64,000 bases of DNA from a gamma proteobacterium symbiont of Stewartia floridana (GCA_003676145.1 NAUB01000025.1:80076-144075), one strand, 5' to 3'. Positions 47,340 to 56,597 are shown, counted from the stretch's first letter. The notes: a model not told the origin generated them from the sequence alone. Numbers and translations are program-made.

Positions 47340-47683
47340 TAGGCAACCTCCAGAAGTTTCTTTGCTTCATCTCTGGACTCTTGATCCATCCAATATTTAG
47401 CTACCCTGATCATGCTTCCGTTGTAACCGGGTACATTGATATATTCCCTATTGACTGGAATACCAAAGCCCCTTTGGAAGCCAGCAATAGTCGAAGGAAG
47501 TACATGGTCATGACAGATCATTTCTGCCTGAAACCTATGTAGTGTGTTGCCGTCTACAAGGTGAGAGATAACAGAAAATAGTTTTGTACCTTTACGGATT
47601 TTGCTATTATTAGAATCGCTAAGCCCATTAGCATCCGCGCCTTTGGGAGTTGCCGCTCCCTTGGCGCTATCTCTTTTACACAT
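47339..47683 (-). CDS. Phage-type protein of unknown function
   Basis: 114 residues. The central part (LFSVISHLVDGNTLHRFQAE, then LPSTIAGFQRGFGIPVNREY) reads like a small winged DNA-binding fold. The N-terminal ~30 residues are low complexity. It lies in the early region between the AlpA-like regulator and the replication-type gene. Confidence 0.62.
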   Translation of the reverse strand: MCKRDSAKGAATPKGADANGLSDSNNSKIRKGTKLFSVISHLVDGNTLHRFQAEMICHDHVLPSTIAGFQRGFGIPVNREYINVPGYNGSMIRVAKYWMDQESRDEAKKLLEVA

Positions 47684-47695
47684 GATTAGCCCCCC

Positions 47696-47899
47696 TTAAG
47701 CAGCGTTATCAGATTCCAGCTTGTGCTGGCACTCTAAAAGAGCTTCATGCGTGCAGAAGCGGCGCTTACCTATCTTGTAGGTACGCAACAATCCATCATT
47801 GATGAGATCGTAGAGGGTTCCTCTGGAGATCCCGAGCGTGCTCATCATTTCATTGATTGAATACGCAAGTTGGCGGGGAAAGTAGTCTGTATGGCTCAT
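47696..47899 (-). CDS. AlpA/excisionase-like HTH protein
   Basis: 67 residues. A MerR-like (HTH_17) DNA-binding domain: YSINEMMSTLGISRGTLYDL followed by INDGLLRTYKIGKRRFCTHE. Proteins of this kind act as excisionase and activator of integrase/early genes in P4-like and other satellites. Its upstream region (47902-48036) holds a set of repeated boxes that could be its own or another regulator's binding sites. Confidence 0.8.
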   Translation of the reverse strand: MSHTDYFPRQLAYSINEMMSTLGISRGTLYDLINDGLLRTYKIGKRRFCTHEALLECQHKLESDNAA

Positions 47900-47901
47900 T
47901 G

Positions 47902-48036
47902 TAAGCTCCCAAGTAGCTGGATGCTTACAATATTATGTTTATAAGCATCCAAGTGAATTAACTTAGACGCTTATGGATTATATATACAATTTAGCGCATG
48001 CCAACAACCATCGCTTTCAAAAAGCCAGGATGCTTT
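47902..48036. promoter_or_regulatory. Operator cluster upstream of the AlpA-like gene
   Basis: TAAGCTCCCAAGT (47902-47914) and TAAGCATCCAAGT (47942-47954) lie 40 bp apart. GGATGCTTA (47919-47927) pairs as a perfect 9-bp inverted repeat with TAAGCATCC at 47942-47950; a further GGATGCTTT lies at 48028-48036. AT-rich TATATATA sequence between them may be a promoter for the minus-strand early operon. Confidence 0.55.
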
Positions 48037-48043
48037 CTGACGG

Positions 48044-48565
48044 TTACGCTATCATGTCCTCATACTTTTTCCAGATCCTTCTCACGGTAGCCTCAGAACG
48101 TTTCTGTTTTTCTGCAACTAGATAAATAGAGTCTGTTTCGTTCATACCCATTTGGATGTGCATGTGTACTAAACTAGCAAGAGCGCCATCCTTCATGGTC
48201 TTTCGATACCGGGTAAGAAATGTTCCAGCTCCAGTTGATTTCATACCCAATGCTACAAGTATTTTATGGTATGCTTTGTCAGCATCTTTTATATGAGGCT
48301 TAGCAAGACTCGATAACGATGACAGATTGTTTGCTGAAGAATCTAAGTAGCTAAATACAAAATCAGGAATTGTAAACCCATTGCTCCTACTGACTTTATA
48401 CGCTTCCCAAGCATAGAAGGGATTAGGGTATTTAGAATATAGCAACTCCAAGCGTTTCAGATATAGCTCCAAGAACTCTTTAGATTTAGTGTACTCAACA
48501 ATCTTGTCCAGAAACTCTTTGTTCTGAGGTGCTTCGTTAATAAACTCTCCTAAGTGCTTACTCAT
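48044..48565 (-). CDS. Protein of unknown function co-transcribed with the integrase
   Basis: 173 residues, helical. The C-terminal end (SIYLVAEKQKRSEATVRRIW, then KKYEDMIA) is a helix-turn-helix-like segment. It overlaps the integrase stop by 4 bp and so is translated after it. No family recognised; a DNA-binding helper is plausible. Confidence 0.6.
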   Translation of the reverse strand: MSKHLGEFINEAPQNKEFLDKIVEYTKSKEFLELYLKRLELLYSKYPNPFYAWEAYKVSRSNGFTIPDFVFSYLDSSANNLSSLSSLAKPHIKDADKAYHKILVALGMKSTGAGTFLTRYRKTMKDGALASLVHMHIQMGMNETDSIYLVAEKQKRSEATVRRIWKKYEDMIA

Positions 48566-49605
48566 GACAGTAGTTTCCTTAAATGATTTTCAAGAGTCAT
48601 AGCAGCACCAATCCGCTCTTGTCTGTATTCAGCCTTGTTATAGACAGCCATGACTCCTTCGAGCGTGTGATTCAAAACTCTCTCTACGATAAATGGTTCT
48701 ACTCCAGAATCAGCCATCCTTGTGGCGGCTGTACGCCTTAGATCATGGGGTGTATATCTTGGGCTAACACCCAACTTGTCTAAGTTATATCTGAGCCATG
48801 ATTGAACCGCCGTATTTGTTACGCGGCGTTTAGGGAAGGGGAGTTGATCCTTTGCAAGATCCGTTAGATATACCCAATGGCTCTTCCCATTCTTGGAGTA
48901 TTTCTCAGGGACTATCCAGTAATCTCCGTCCTGGTGGCCTAATTGAGCTTCTGAGATCCTTAGGCCAGTGAGAAGCAAGAAGCGGAGTAGGGCGGCGTTT
49001 TGATGCTCCCAGCTCCATAACTGGCATATTTCGTCATCAGATAAGACTCTATCCCTTGGTACTGGTTTATAGTTAGACACGCGCCGGGTAACACCTAACA
49101 TGGGGTTATCTTCTCGATAACCTAGCTCAACAGCATATCCGAACAGAGCTTTGAGGGTGCTTCTCAATTGGTCGGCAGTTCTAGCACCGTTTTTGGTGTA
49201 GTCCTGTACCAGATTGACCAATTCAGCCCTAGAAACGTCCTGTACCTTCCTGTTTTCCAGTTCTGGAAGAACCGCTCGATTCATGTAGCCAATGGTGAAT
49301 TCAGGCCGCTTATGATCTTTCTCGACTATTTCAGTCAGGTATTTCTCCACCAGAGTGGAGACTTTGACATTGGCAGGATCGTCATCAAGAATTTTCTGAG
49401 CTGCGATTGCCCTGGCTTTGCGCACAGAAGTGGTAGGCCATTTACCAACTTTGGTGATTGTGTTCTTTCCCTTCCTGCGTTTCCGTATAATCCAGGTCTT
49501 AGAGAATTGCCGTAACAGAAGGTAGAGCCCGTTACCATCACCAATGGTTCTGTCTTTACCTTCCCACTTCATCGATTTGATGGTTGTTTCGGATAGCTTA
49601 CCCAT
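48562..49605 (-). CDS. Tyrosine site-specific integrase
   Basis: 347 residues from ATG 49605 (MGKLSETTIKSMKWEG), the usual start of P4-type integrases; a longer open frame to 49839 runs back through the phosphatase gene and is not used. DUF4102-like N-terminal domain (IGDGNGLYLLLRQFSKTWII), SAM-like core-binding domain, and catalytic domain with Arg in LLTGLRISEAQLG, His-x-x-Arg in YTPHDLRRTAATRM, His in VLNHTLEG and the nucleophile Tyr in VMAVYNKAEY. All key residues are present. It is divergent from the LMW-PTP gene and about 130 bp from the right attachment core. Confidence 0.95.
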   Translation of the reverse strand: MGKLSETTIKSMKWEGKDRTIGDGNGLYLLLRQFSKTWIIRKRRKGKNTITKVGKWPTTSVRKARAIAAQKILDDDPANVKVSTLVEKYLTEIVEKDHKRPEFTIGYMNRAVLPELENRKVQDVSRAELVNLVQDYTKNGARTADQLRSTLKALFGYAVELGYREDNPMLGVTRRVSNYKPVPRDRVLSDDEICQLWSWEHQNAALLRFLLLTGLRISEAQLGHQDGDYWIVPEKYSKNGKSHWVYLTDLAKDQLPFPKRRVTNTAVQSWLRYNLDKLGVSPRYTPHDLRRTAATRMADSGVEPFIVERVLNHTLEGVMAVYNKAEYRQERIGAAMTLENHLRKLLS

Positions 49606-49607
49606 GA

Positions 49608-49627
49608 TGTGTGCCACCGTGTGTGCC
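49608..49627 (+). repeat. Paired TGTGTGCC boxes (candidate right integrase arm sites)
   Basis: TGTGTGCC twice, 12-bp period, just upstream of the integrase start. Same spacing and direction as the TGTATGCC pair at the left end (36056-36075). One copy also survives in the decayed integrase upstream region at 35894-35901. Confidence 0.5.
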
Positions 49628-49696
49628 AAACATGAGTATACAATACGATACCGTGACATACAAAGAAATACATAAGGCATTGAAATAGAAGTAATA

Positions 49697-50191
49697 ATGA
49701 ATAGTAATATACAAATAAATGTATTGTTCGTTTGCATGGGCAACATATGCCGCTCTCCAACCGCGCAGGGTGTGTTTCGCCATATTGTGGAAAAGGCGGG
49801 CCTGAGTGACCGAATCCTGACCGATTCCGCTGGAACCATCGACTACCATGCGGGTGGCAAACCGGATCGCCGGGCTCGGGAAACCGCCAACAAGCGGGGG
49901 ATCGACCTGAGCGATCTGCGTGCCCGCCAGGTGAGGGTGAGCGACTTCGATCAATTTGACTATGTGTTGGCCATGGATCGCTCAAACTATGAGGACTTGA
50001 GGGCTCTCTGTCCATCTGGGGAGGAGCATCGGTTGCACTTGTTCATGGATTTTGCCCCCGGTCGAGAAGAGCAGGAGGTGCCTGATCCCTACTATGGGGG
50101 TGCCGCCGGTTTTGAGAATGTTTTTGATATGGTCGAAGAGGCCTCCCGCGGACTGCTTGAACATATACGCCAGCAGGGTCTCATAGGCTAA
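49697..50191 (+). CDS. Low-molecular-weight protein tyrosine phosphatase
   Basis: 164 residues. The P-loop VCMGNICRSP carries the nucleophile Cys and Arg of CX5R, and the general acid Asp is in VPDPYYGG; YVLAMDRSNYEDL is also typical. Family members dephosphorylate protein tyrosines or act as arsenate reductase-like proteins; no polysaccharide kinase partner is nearby. The first 12 codons and the upstream region lie on the element side of the attachment core, so the element now supplies the start and promoter while the gene stays intact. Confidence 0.93.
   Translation: MNSNIQINVLFVCMGNICRSPTAQGVFRHIVEKAGLSDRILTDSAGTIDYHAGGKPDRRARETANKRGIDLSDLRARQVRVSDFDQFDYVLAMDRSNYEDLRALCPSGEEHRLHLFMDFAPGREEQEVPDPYYGGAAGFENVFDMVEEASRGLLEHIRQQGLIG
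49733..49746 (+). repeat. Right attachment-site core (14-bp direct repeat)
   Basis: TGCATGGGCAACAT, identical to 36006-36019, in the P-loop codons of the intact phosphatase. Confidence 0.85.
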
Positions 50192-50298
50192 GCCTGACTG
50201 GATCTCAGATTGGATTGATCACCGATCCAACTTCTTCAGACATGGTCTGAAATGGCGCTGAGTGGGGTTTGCATTAATCGAGCCTGGCTCCAATCGGC

Positions 50299-50321
50299 CA
50301 GGAGGGGCTCAGCCCCTCCTG
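50299..50321. terminator. Palindromic hairpin between convergent LMW-PTP and rne
   Basis: An 11-bp perfect inverted repeat (CAGGAGGGGCT / AGCCCCTCCTG) around a single C. It sits between two convergent genes, so a terminator role is likely, but neither strand shows a T run after it. Confidence 0.5.
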
Positions 50322-50339
50322 AACGTCACAACTTAAGAA

Positions 50340-53300
50340 TCAATCCCTGCTCGCGTCAACCACATTGGCGTCCGTACTGGCGGCAGGCTTTTTGGTCTCA
50401 ACCTGAACAGATTTGGCCGCAGGCTGAGCTCGACTCTCCTGCGCCTTTTCAATAGTGGCTTTGGCTTCCGGCTTCGCCGCTTGTGGCTTAGGCGGAGCCT
50501 TGGCTTCCGTTTTCGCTATTTGTGGTTCTGTAGTTGCTTTCGCTTTCGCCACTGGTGATTCGGTGGTTGCTTTCGCTTTCGGGCTTTCAGCCTTGGGGCT
50601 TTCCGATTTGCTCTCTTGAGCCACCGGTTTGGTCTCAACCTGTTGAAGCTTTACCGCTTTGGGTTTCGGCTTTGGTTTCACAGCGTTCTCAACCGGCTTT
50701 TTCGGTGCAGGGGCCTGAGTCGCCTTGGCTTCCACAGGCTTCTCCCTAACCTCGGTTTTAGGCTTGGTTGTCTCAACCTGTCCAGCCGGTTTGGCCGGCT
50801 TGGTTTTTGGCTCAGCAGGTTTCGATTCAGCGCTGGTTGTCTCACGCTTTTTCGCCGGCTTGCGCTCAGCCGTTGGCTTGTTGTCTGAACTTGCCCGGGT
50901 TTCTACCGGTTTGGCTGCTACAGGCTCAGACTGGGCAGGTTTGGCTTGCTGCTCAGGTTTAGGTTTGGCTTGCTGTTCAGGTTGAGGTTTGGCTTTTGGC
51001 TTCTCTTTCGGCGCCGCTTCGGCGGTTTCAGCAACCCGATCAACCGGTTGAGGTTTCTGTTTCGCCTCAACCCGGCTGTTGTCATCCCGCGACTCGCTCA
51101 GCTGCTTTGCCTCGGCTGGTATTGCGCCTTTGGTGTCTCTGGGTGCGGCCGATTTCTTCTGCGCCCTGGGCTGTCGCTTCGGTTTCTCCTGACTCTTCTC
51201 TTGAGCCTTCTCCTGCGCCGGTGCCTCCGAAGTCGCTTCGGTTGCACCATTGTTTACCGCGGCCTGTTCACCGTTGCGTTCAGCAGCAGAGCGCCTTCTG
51301 CGGCCACCACGACGTCCCCGTCTCGACTTCGGCTTGCTCGTTGCGGCTTCCGTGTTCTCTCCTGCAGCGGCGGCTGCCGCCGGTGCGGCCTGTTCCTGCG
51401 GCTTCTTCTCCTGTGTGGCGCGCTTGTCGGCAGATCCTCCCGCCTTGTTGCCGCCACGCCGCCTGTTGGACTGCTTGTCCTGGTTTCGGTTGTCACCACG
51501 ACGCTCGCCGCCAGTGGATTTTCCACTCCGTCCTCCAGGCTGAGAGGCACGTCGACCCCTACGGTTATTCGCGTTGGAGCCGGACTGTTGACGGGCAGGG
51601 GCCTTTTTCTCTTCAACTTCAGGCTCTGCAGGTTCTGCCTCTTTGGAGGTAAAGATACTGAAAATCTTTTTCAGGAAACCGGTCTCACCGGTCTGGCTGT
51701 CGGCTGCTGCCGGCGCAGGCGCTTCGGCTCTCTGTGGCGCCGGGCTTGCAGGTGCCACCGATTTCACCGCAGGTTGCTCGGATTTGACCTGCTTGGCGGT
51801 GACGTACTCCGCTGTTTCAGCCGATTCATCTGAGACCATCTTGTAGCTGGAGACGCCATCGTCATCATCCGGCAGGTCGCTGACGCGAATCCGGTCAATC
51901 TGATAGTTGGGTGTCTCAAGATGGATATTGGGAATAAGAACAACCTCAATCGACTGGCGCTTCTCGATGTCATGAATCATCTGGCGCTTTTCATTCAGCA
52001 GGAAGGTGGCCATATCCACCGGCAGCTGAGCCATGATACGACCGGTGTTCTCCTTCATTGCCTCCTCTTCGATGATTCTCAGCACCGAGAGTGAGAGGGA
52101 TTCAACACCGCGTATCGTGCCGTGTCCTTTACAGCGGGGGCATACCAGCTCACTGGCTTCACCAAGGGAGGGACGCAGGCGCTGTCGAGACATCTCAAGC
52201 AGGCCAAAGCGGGAAATCCTGCCGATCTGGACTCTTGCCCGGTCCTGTTTCAATGCATCTTTGAGACGGTTTTCCACTTCGCGCTGATTGCGGGAAGGGG
52301 TCATATCGATGAAATCGATAACAAACAGGCCACCCAGATCCCGTAGTCTCAGCTGACGGGCGATCTCATCGGCTGCTTCCAGGTTTGTATTCAGTGCGGT
52401 CTCTTCGATGTCGGCGCCTTTGGTTGCCCGGGCGGAGTTGATATCGATTGAGGTCAGGGCCTCGGTATGATCGATCACGATCGCGCCACCGGAAGGCAGA
52501 CTGACTTCCCGTTGAAAGGCGGATTCGATCTGGCTTTCGATCTGGTAGCGGCTGAACAGGGGTACTTCATCATCGTAGTGGCGCAGCTTTTTGCTGTATT
52601 GCGGCATCACCTGGTTGATGAAACGCTCCGCCTGACTGTAAACATCCCCATCATCGATAACGATCTCGCCGATGTCTGCCCGCAGGTAGTCCCGAATGGA
52701 GCGAATGATGACATTGCTCTCCTGGTAGATCAGAAACGGGGCAGCTTTCTCAGCCGAGTGCTCGATGGCGTTCCAGAGCTGGATCAGGTAGTCCAGATCC
52801 CACTGTAACTCTTCGCTGTTCTTGCCGACACCGGCGGTGCGAACGATCAATCCCATATCTTCCGGGATCGTCAGTTCACTCATCGCTTCCCGAAGCTCGG
52901 TACGGTCCTGACCTTCAATTCTGCGGGAGACGCCGCCAGCCCTTGGGTTGTTCGGCATCAAGACGAGATAGCGACCGGCCAGTGAAATGAAAGTGGTCAG
53001 CGCTGCACCTTTATTGCCACGCTCCTCCTTCTCGACCTGAACGATGACCTCCTGTCCCTCTTTCAACGCCTCCTGGATATTGACCCTTCCGGAAGACTCC
53101 CTGGCTTTGTTGGTAAAGTAGCTTCTGGAGATCTCTTTGAGGGGTAAAAAGCCGTGACGTTCTGCACCGTAGTCGACGAATGCAGCCTCCAGGCTGGGTT
53201 CGACACGGGTGATACGCCCTTTGTAGATGTTGGCTTTTTTCTGTTCCCGGCCGGGAATTTCGATATCGAGATTAAAGAGTTTTTGGCCATCGACAATGGC

Positions 53301-53348
53301 GACACGCAACTCCTCAGGTTGAGTTGCGTTGATCAACATACGTTTCAT
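50340..53348 (-). CDS. rne: Ribonuclease E
   Basis: 1002 residues. N-terminal catalytic half: S1 domain ([20 protein letters not shown], about residues 40-120), RNase H-like and DNase I-like parts with the metal-binding acids ([31 protein letters not shown]) and the Zn-link CPRCKGHG. The C-terminal ~480 residues are disordered, first Arg-rich ([15 protein letters not shown] binding), then Lys/Pro/Ala/Glu repeats that would scaffold a degradosome. It initiates mRNA decay and rRNA/tRNA processing. As in E. coli it is divergent from rluC with a long leader. Confidence 0.96.
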   Translation of the reverse strand: MKRMLINATQPEELRVAIVDGQKLFNLDIEIPGREQKKANIYKGRITRVEPSLEAAFVDYGAERHGFLPLKEISRSYFTNKARESSGRVNIQEALKEGQEVIVQVEKEERGNKGAALTTFISLAGRYLVLMPNNPRAGGVSRRIEGQDRTELREAMSELTIPEDMGLIVRTAGVGKNSEELQWDLDYLIQLWNAIEHSAEKAAPFLIYQESNVIIRSIRDYLRADIGEIVIDDGDVYSQAERFINQVMPQYSKKLRHYDDEVPLFSRYQIESQIESAFQREVSLPSGGAIVIDHTEALTSIDINSARATKGADIEETALNTNLEAADEIARQLRLRDLGGLFVIDFIDMTPSRNQREVENRLKDALKQDRARVQIGRISRFGLLEMSRQRLRPSLGEASELVCPRCKGHGTIRGVESLSLSVLRIIEEEAMKENTGRIMAQLPVDMATFLLNEKRQMIHDIEKRQSIEVVLIPNIHLETPNYQIDRIRVSDLPDDDDGVSSYKMVSDESAETAEYVTAKQVKSEQPAVKSVAPASPAPQRAEAPAPAAADSQTGETGFLKKIFSIFTSKEAEPAEPEVEEKKAPARQQSGSNANNRRGRRASQPGGRSGKSTGGERRGDNRNQDKQSNRRRGGNKAGGSADKRATQEKKPQEQAAPAAAAAAGENTEAATSKPKSRRGRRGGRRRRSAAERNGEQAAVNNGATEATSEAPAQEKAQEKSQEKPKRQPRAQKKSAAPRDTKGAIPAEAKQLSESRDDNSRVEAKQKPQPVDRVAETAEAAPKEKPKAKPQPEQQAKPKPEQQAKPAQSEPVAAKPVETRASSDNKPTAERKPAKKRETTSAESKPAEPKTKPAKPAGQVETTKPKTEVREKPVEAKATQAPAPKKPVENAVKPKPKPKAVKLQQVETKPVAQESKSESPKAESPKAKATTESPVAKAKATTEPQIAKTEAKAPPKPQAAKPEAKATIEKAQESRAQPAAKSVQVETKKPAASTDANVVDASRD

Positions 53349-53892
53349 ATTGTGTTATCCGTACAACCGCCCGACATCCCATCCCATTGAGCAAAGCAAC
53401 ACACCAAGATGAGCAGGCATTAGGTATACCTGCTCGGTTCTCGAGCATCACTCAGCAACCTCCGGGGCTGGGAGGGTGTTCCAAACCAGAAAACTAGCTC
53501 GGACGGCTGAAAAACTGTTAAAGTTCGCCGCTCGGGATCTGCTAATGACCGAACTGATCAAGGCGCTCAGAGCTGGGAGTGTGACATGGATTTTTCTATT
53601 GGCCCGGTAATAGTTTCCAGGGCCAAATCCGAATTCGTCGGATTGACACTCGATATTCACTCTGGCGCGGCTGTGAGGGTTCAGATTCAGAGCCAGGTCC
53701 CAACGGCACCTGTGCGCTAAGCTGGTAATCCGGGTTGCACAAACGAGATATCGGGCTGCAACACCGCTTACTGACCGCGCGGGCGTCGGCTGCAATGAAG
53801 TTCACTAACTGGCCGGCGCCTGAAAAACTGAATTGAATATAGCAATCTTCACACCGAACATCAATCTTACAATGCAATTAAATCGGCGCTAA
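53349..53892. other. rne-rluC divergent region with probable long rne leader
   Basis: 544 bp without a credible gene. In E. coli the same junction holds a structured rne 5' UTR used in autoregulation; the size here would allow the same. I cannot show the hairpins by eye. The short frames here overlap on both strands and have no ribosome sites. Confidence 0.45.
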
Positions 53893-54849
53893 ATGTCAGA
53901 ATCAACAAAGAATTCTTCAACGGTTAGATTCATTGACATCACTCAGGAAGAAGCCGGGCAGCGAATCGACAACTACCTGATGCGTCAGCTTAAAGGGGTG
54001 CCGAAAAGCTATGTCTACAGAATCCTGCGAAAAGGTGAGGTGCGGGTCAACAAGGGCCGGGTAAAGGCCCACTACAAGCTCAATAGTGGCGATTCGATTC
54101 GCCTGCCGCCAATGAGGCTCTCCACAAAACCTGATCAAGGTGGCAGGATTTCGGACAATCTCCTCGATCTGCTGAGAAATGCGGTCATCTACGAAGATGA
54201 GCGGATCCTGGTGGTGAATAAACCCTCGGGCCTGGCGGTACACGGCGGCAGTGGTGTCAATTTCGGTGTCATCGAGATACTGCGCCAGCTGCGACCCGAC
54301 GAGAAGCATCTGGAGCTGGTCCACCGGCTTGATCGGGATACCTCAGGCTGCCTGTTGATCAGCAAGAAGCGTAGCGCCCTGCGGACTCTGCATGAACTGA
54401 TTCGTGAAAATCGGATCGATAAGAGATATCTCACCCTGCTGCAGGGCAGCTGGCGCAAAGGGGTACAGACAGTCGATATGCCGTTGAAAAAGAACACCCT
54501 GCAGGGTGGCGAGCGTGTGGTGCGGGTGGATGCTGAGGGGAAACCTTCCAAAACCATCTTCAGACGGGTCGAGCGTTTCGCCGAGGCAACCCTGGTCGAA
54601 GCGGAACTGATTACCGGCCGAACCCATCAGATTCGTGTACACAGTCAGTGGTTGGGATCACCGGTGCTGGGCGATCAGAAGTATGGCGATGCCACCGCCA
54701 ACCGGGCATTCAGAGACAAAGGGCTGAAACGGCTGTTTCTGCACGCCTACAAAATTGGTTTGCGCTGGCCGGGCGAGAAGCGGCCGATGGTGATTGAGGC
54801 GCCACTACCTGAGGCGCTCTCCCAGGTTTTGGCAAAACTTAAGGATTAA
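53893..54849 (+). CDS. rluC: 23S rRNA pseudouridine synthase RluC
   Basis: 318 residues. S4 RNA-binding domain (QRIDNYLMRQLKGVPKSYVY; RKGEVRVNKGRVK) and RsuA/RluD-type catalytic domain with the catalytic Asp in LVHRLDRDTSGCLLI and GRTHQIRVHSQWLG. Position beside rne supports RluC rather than RluD. Modifies 23S rRNA uridines (955, 2504, 2580 in E. coli numbering). Confidence 0.94.
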   Translation: MSESTKNSSTVRFIDITQEEAGQRIDNYLMRQLKGVPKSYVYRILRKGEVRVNKGRVKAHYKLNSGDSIRLPPMRLSTKPDQGGRISDNLLDLLRNAVIYEDERILVVNKPSGLAVHGGSGVNFGVIEILRQLRPDEKHLELVHRLDRDTSGCLLISKKRSALRTLHELIRENRIDKRYLTLLQGSWRKGVQTVDMPLKKNTLQGGERVVRVDAEGKPSKTIFRRVERFAEATLVEAELITGRTHQIRVHSQWLGSPVLGDQKYGDATANRAFRDKGLKRLFLHAYKIGLRWPGEKRPMVIEAPLPEALSQVLAKLKD

Positions 54850-54850
54850 C

Positions 54851-55510
54851 ATGAATTTTGAGTTGTTAATATTTGATTGGGATGGGACTGTAATGGACTC
54901 TGAAGCCCGAATCATCTCCTGTGTCGCGGCTGCTGTGCGGGACTTGGGTAAGCCGGTGCCGGATACCGCATCGATCAGCAATATCATCGGTCTGGGTTTG
55001 AGGGAGGCGGTTAACCAACTCTTTCCCGATGCGGATGATGAGCTCCATCTGCAGATCGCCGCCCGTTATCGGGTACACTTTTTCAGTGACGATGAGGCGC
55101 CGTCCCAACTGTTCGACGGGGCCCGGGAAACCCTGCAGGAGCTCTCCGATCGAGGTCATATGCTGGCTGTAGCGACCGGCAAAGGACGTCAGGGCCTCGA
55201 CTATGCACTGGAGACTACCGGACTGGGTGATCTGTTCCACCTGACCCGCTGTGCAGATGAGACATTTTCCAAACCCCATCCGGAGATGCTCAACCAGATT
55301 CTCGAATTGAGTGGCATGGATTCACACCAGGCGCTGATGATCGGTGATACGGAGTACGACATGGAGATGGCGCGAAATGCCGGCATGTCCTGTCTGGGGG
55401 TTACCTATGGTGTTCATGCAGTGGATCGTCTACGAAAACACAACCCACTGGATTGTATCGATGATATTGCCGAGATACCGAAATGGCTCGATCGATATCC
55501 CAAGAGTTAA
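54851..55510 (+). CDS. HAD-family phosphatase (Gph-like)
   Basis: 219 residues from ATG 54851, just after the rluC stop. HAD motifs: I LLIFDWDGTVMDSE, II LAVATGKGRQG, III Lys in FSKPHPEML and IV MIGDTEYDMEMARNAG. A small helical cap lies between I and II, as in phosphoglycolate phosphatase. Substrate probably a small phosphate ester such as 2-phosphoglycolate, relevant in an autotroph; not proven. Confidence 0.9.
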   Translation: MNFELLIFDWDGTVMDSEARIISCVAAAVRDLGKPVPDTASISNIIGLGLREAVNQLFPDADDELHLQIAARYRVHFFSDDEAPSQLFDGARETLQELSDRGHMLAVATGKGRQGLDYALETTGLGDLFHLTRCADETFSKPHPEMLNQILELSGMDSHQALMIGDTEYDMEMARNAGMSCLGVTYGVHAVDRLRKHNPLDCIDDIAEIPKWLDRYPKS

Positions 55511-55562
55511 CAATCAGACTGATTAAAATTCATTAATTTCAAACGTTTGCAGGGTTTATTTA

Positions 55563-56552
55563 ATGTCAGATAAAATGCAAGATGAACAGCGTCATCAATC
55601 TGAACCCAGTCACTGGGAGAGAGATCTGCTCAACCAGATGGTGATGGCAACCGTGGCAGAAAACCGCAAAAGCCGTCGTTGGGGCATTTTCTTTAAACTT
55701 CTCACCTTCGCCTATCTGTTCATCATTCTGGCGATGTTTCTCTGGTCAGATAAACTCGAGGTGGACCAGACCAAAGCGACTGAACACACCGCATTGATCA
55801 ATGTGAAGGGGTTGATCTCCTCAGAGACCAAAGCCAGCGCCGATAAGGTGGTGACTGCACTGCGCGACGCCTACGAGGATGAGAAGACCAAAGGGATTAT
55901 TCTGCGCATGAACACACCGGGTGGCAGCCCGGTGCAGTCCCGTTACATCAACCGGGAGATCGGCAGGCTGAAAGAGAAGCATCCCGACATTCCTGTCTAC
56001 GCCGTTGTCTCCGACATCTGTGCCTCTGGCGGCTACTACATCGCTGCGGCAGCGGATAAGATCTACGCGGACGAAGGGAGTCTGGTCGGCTCCATCGGTG
56101 TATTGATCAACGGCTTCGGTTTCGTCGATGGCATGCAGCAGCTGGGCATTGAGAGACGCCTGCTGACGGCGGGCGAGAACAAAGGGATGCTCGATCCATT
56201 CTCCCCCCTGGACCAGTCTGACAAGCGTCATGTCCAGCAGATGCTAGATCAGCTGCACAATCAGTTTATCGAGACGGTCAAAGAGGGGCGTGGCGATCGC
56301 CTCAAAGTCGATCAGCACCCGGAAATTTTCAGTGGTCTCTTCTGGAGTGGGGAAGAGGCGCGCCAACTCGGGCTGATCGATGAGTTCGGCAGCAGCAGCT
56401 ATGTGGCCAGAGAGGTAATCGGCGCTGAAGAGATTGTGGACTTCACTAAGAAGGAGGAGGTCTGGGATCGCCTGGCGCGCAACCTGGGAGCCGGTGCTGC
56501 TTCGGTCTTCGCCAGCATGGCAGGGCTCGGAGAGGGCCTTACGATCCGCTGA
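55563..56552 (+). CDS. sppA: Signal peptide peptidase SppA (S49 family, short form)
   Basis: 329 residues. One N-terminal membrane helix (about 38-60) and a single S49 domain: nucleophile Ser in SDICASGGYYIAAAADKIYA and base Lys in TAGENKGMLDPFSPL. The short 36K-type length means a homo-oligomer. It degrades released signal peptides in the membrane. Third gene of the rluC-HAD-sppA run. Confidence 0.92.
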   Translation: MSDKMQDEQRHQSEPSHWERDLLNQMVMATVAENRKSRRWGIFFKLLTFAYLFIILAMFLWSDKLEVDQTKATEHTALINVKGLISSETKASADKVVTALRDAYEDEKTKGIILRMNTPGGSPVQSRYINREIGRLKEKHPDIPVYAVVSDICASGGYYIAAAADKIYADEGSLVGSIGVLINGFGFVDGMQQLGIERRLLTAGENKGMLDPFSPLDQSDKRHVQQMLDQLHNQFIETVKEGRGDRLKVDQHPEIFSGLFWSGEEARQLGLIDEFGSSSYVAREVIGAEEIVDFTKKEEVWDRLARNLGAGAASVFASMAGLGEGLTIR

Positions 56553-56597
56553 AATCAGTGCTGATGGCTGACCTGCCCGGTGTAAGGGCAGGTCTGG

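Larger units (their letters stand above)
36006..49746. mobile_element. Integrated phage-like element, about 13.7 kb, in the LMW-PTP gene
   Basis: Bounded by 14-bp direct repeats, carrying a tyrosine integrase next to one end, an AlpA-like regulator, an XRE regulator, a replication-type protein, TerS/TerL and a run of virion-type genes. Its base composition is visibly more AT-rich than the host arms. Layout: two plus-strand cargo genes at the left end; all other genes on the minus strand in compact, often overlapping order. Portal, major capsid, tail and lysis genes are not found. Best described as a reduced prophage or a phage satellite; transfer ability is not demonstrable from sequence. Confidence 0.88.

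Noticed and set aside
49606..49839. N-terminal extension of the integrase frame by 78 codons
   Set aside because: It runs antisense through the LMW-PTP start and attachment core; the fossil integrase also aligns from the MGK/MGQ start only.
50946..51833. 295-residue plus-strand frame rich in Leu/Arg/Phe
   Set aside because: Antisense of the low-complexity tail of RNase E.
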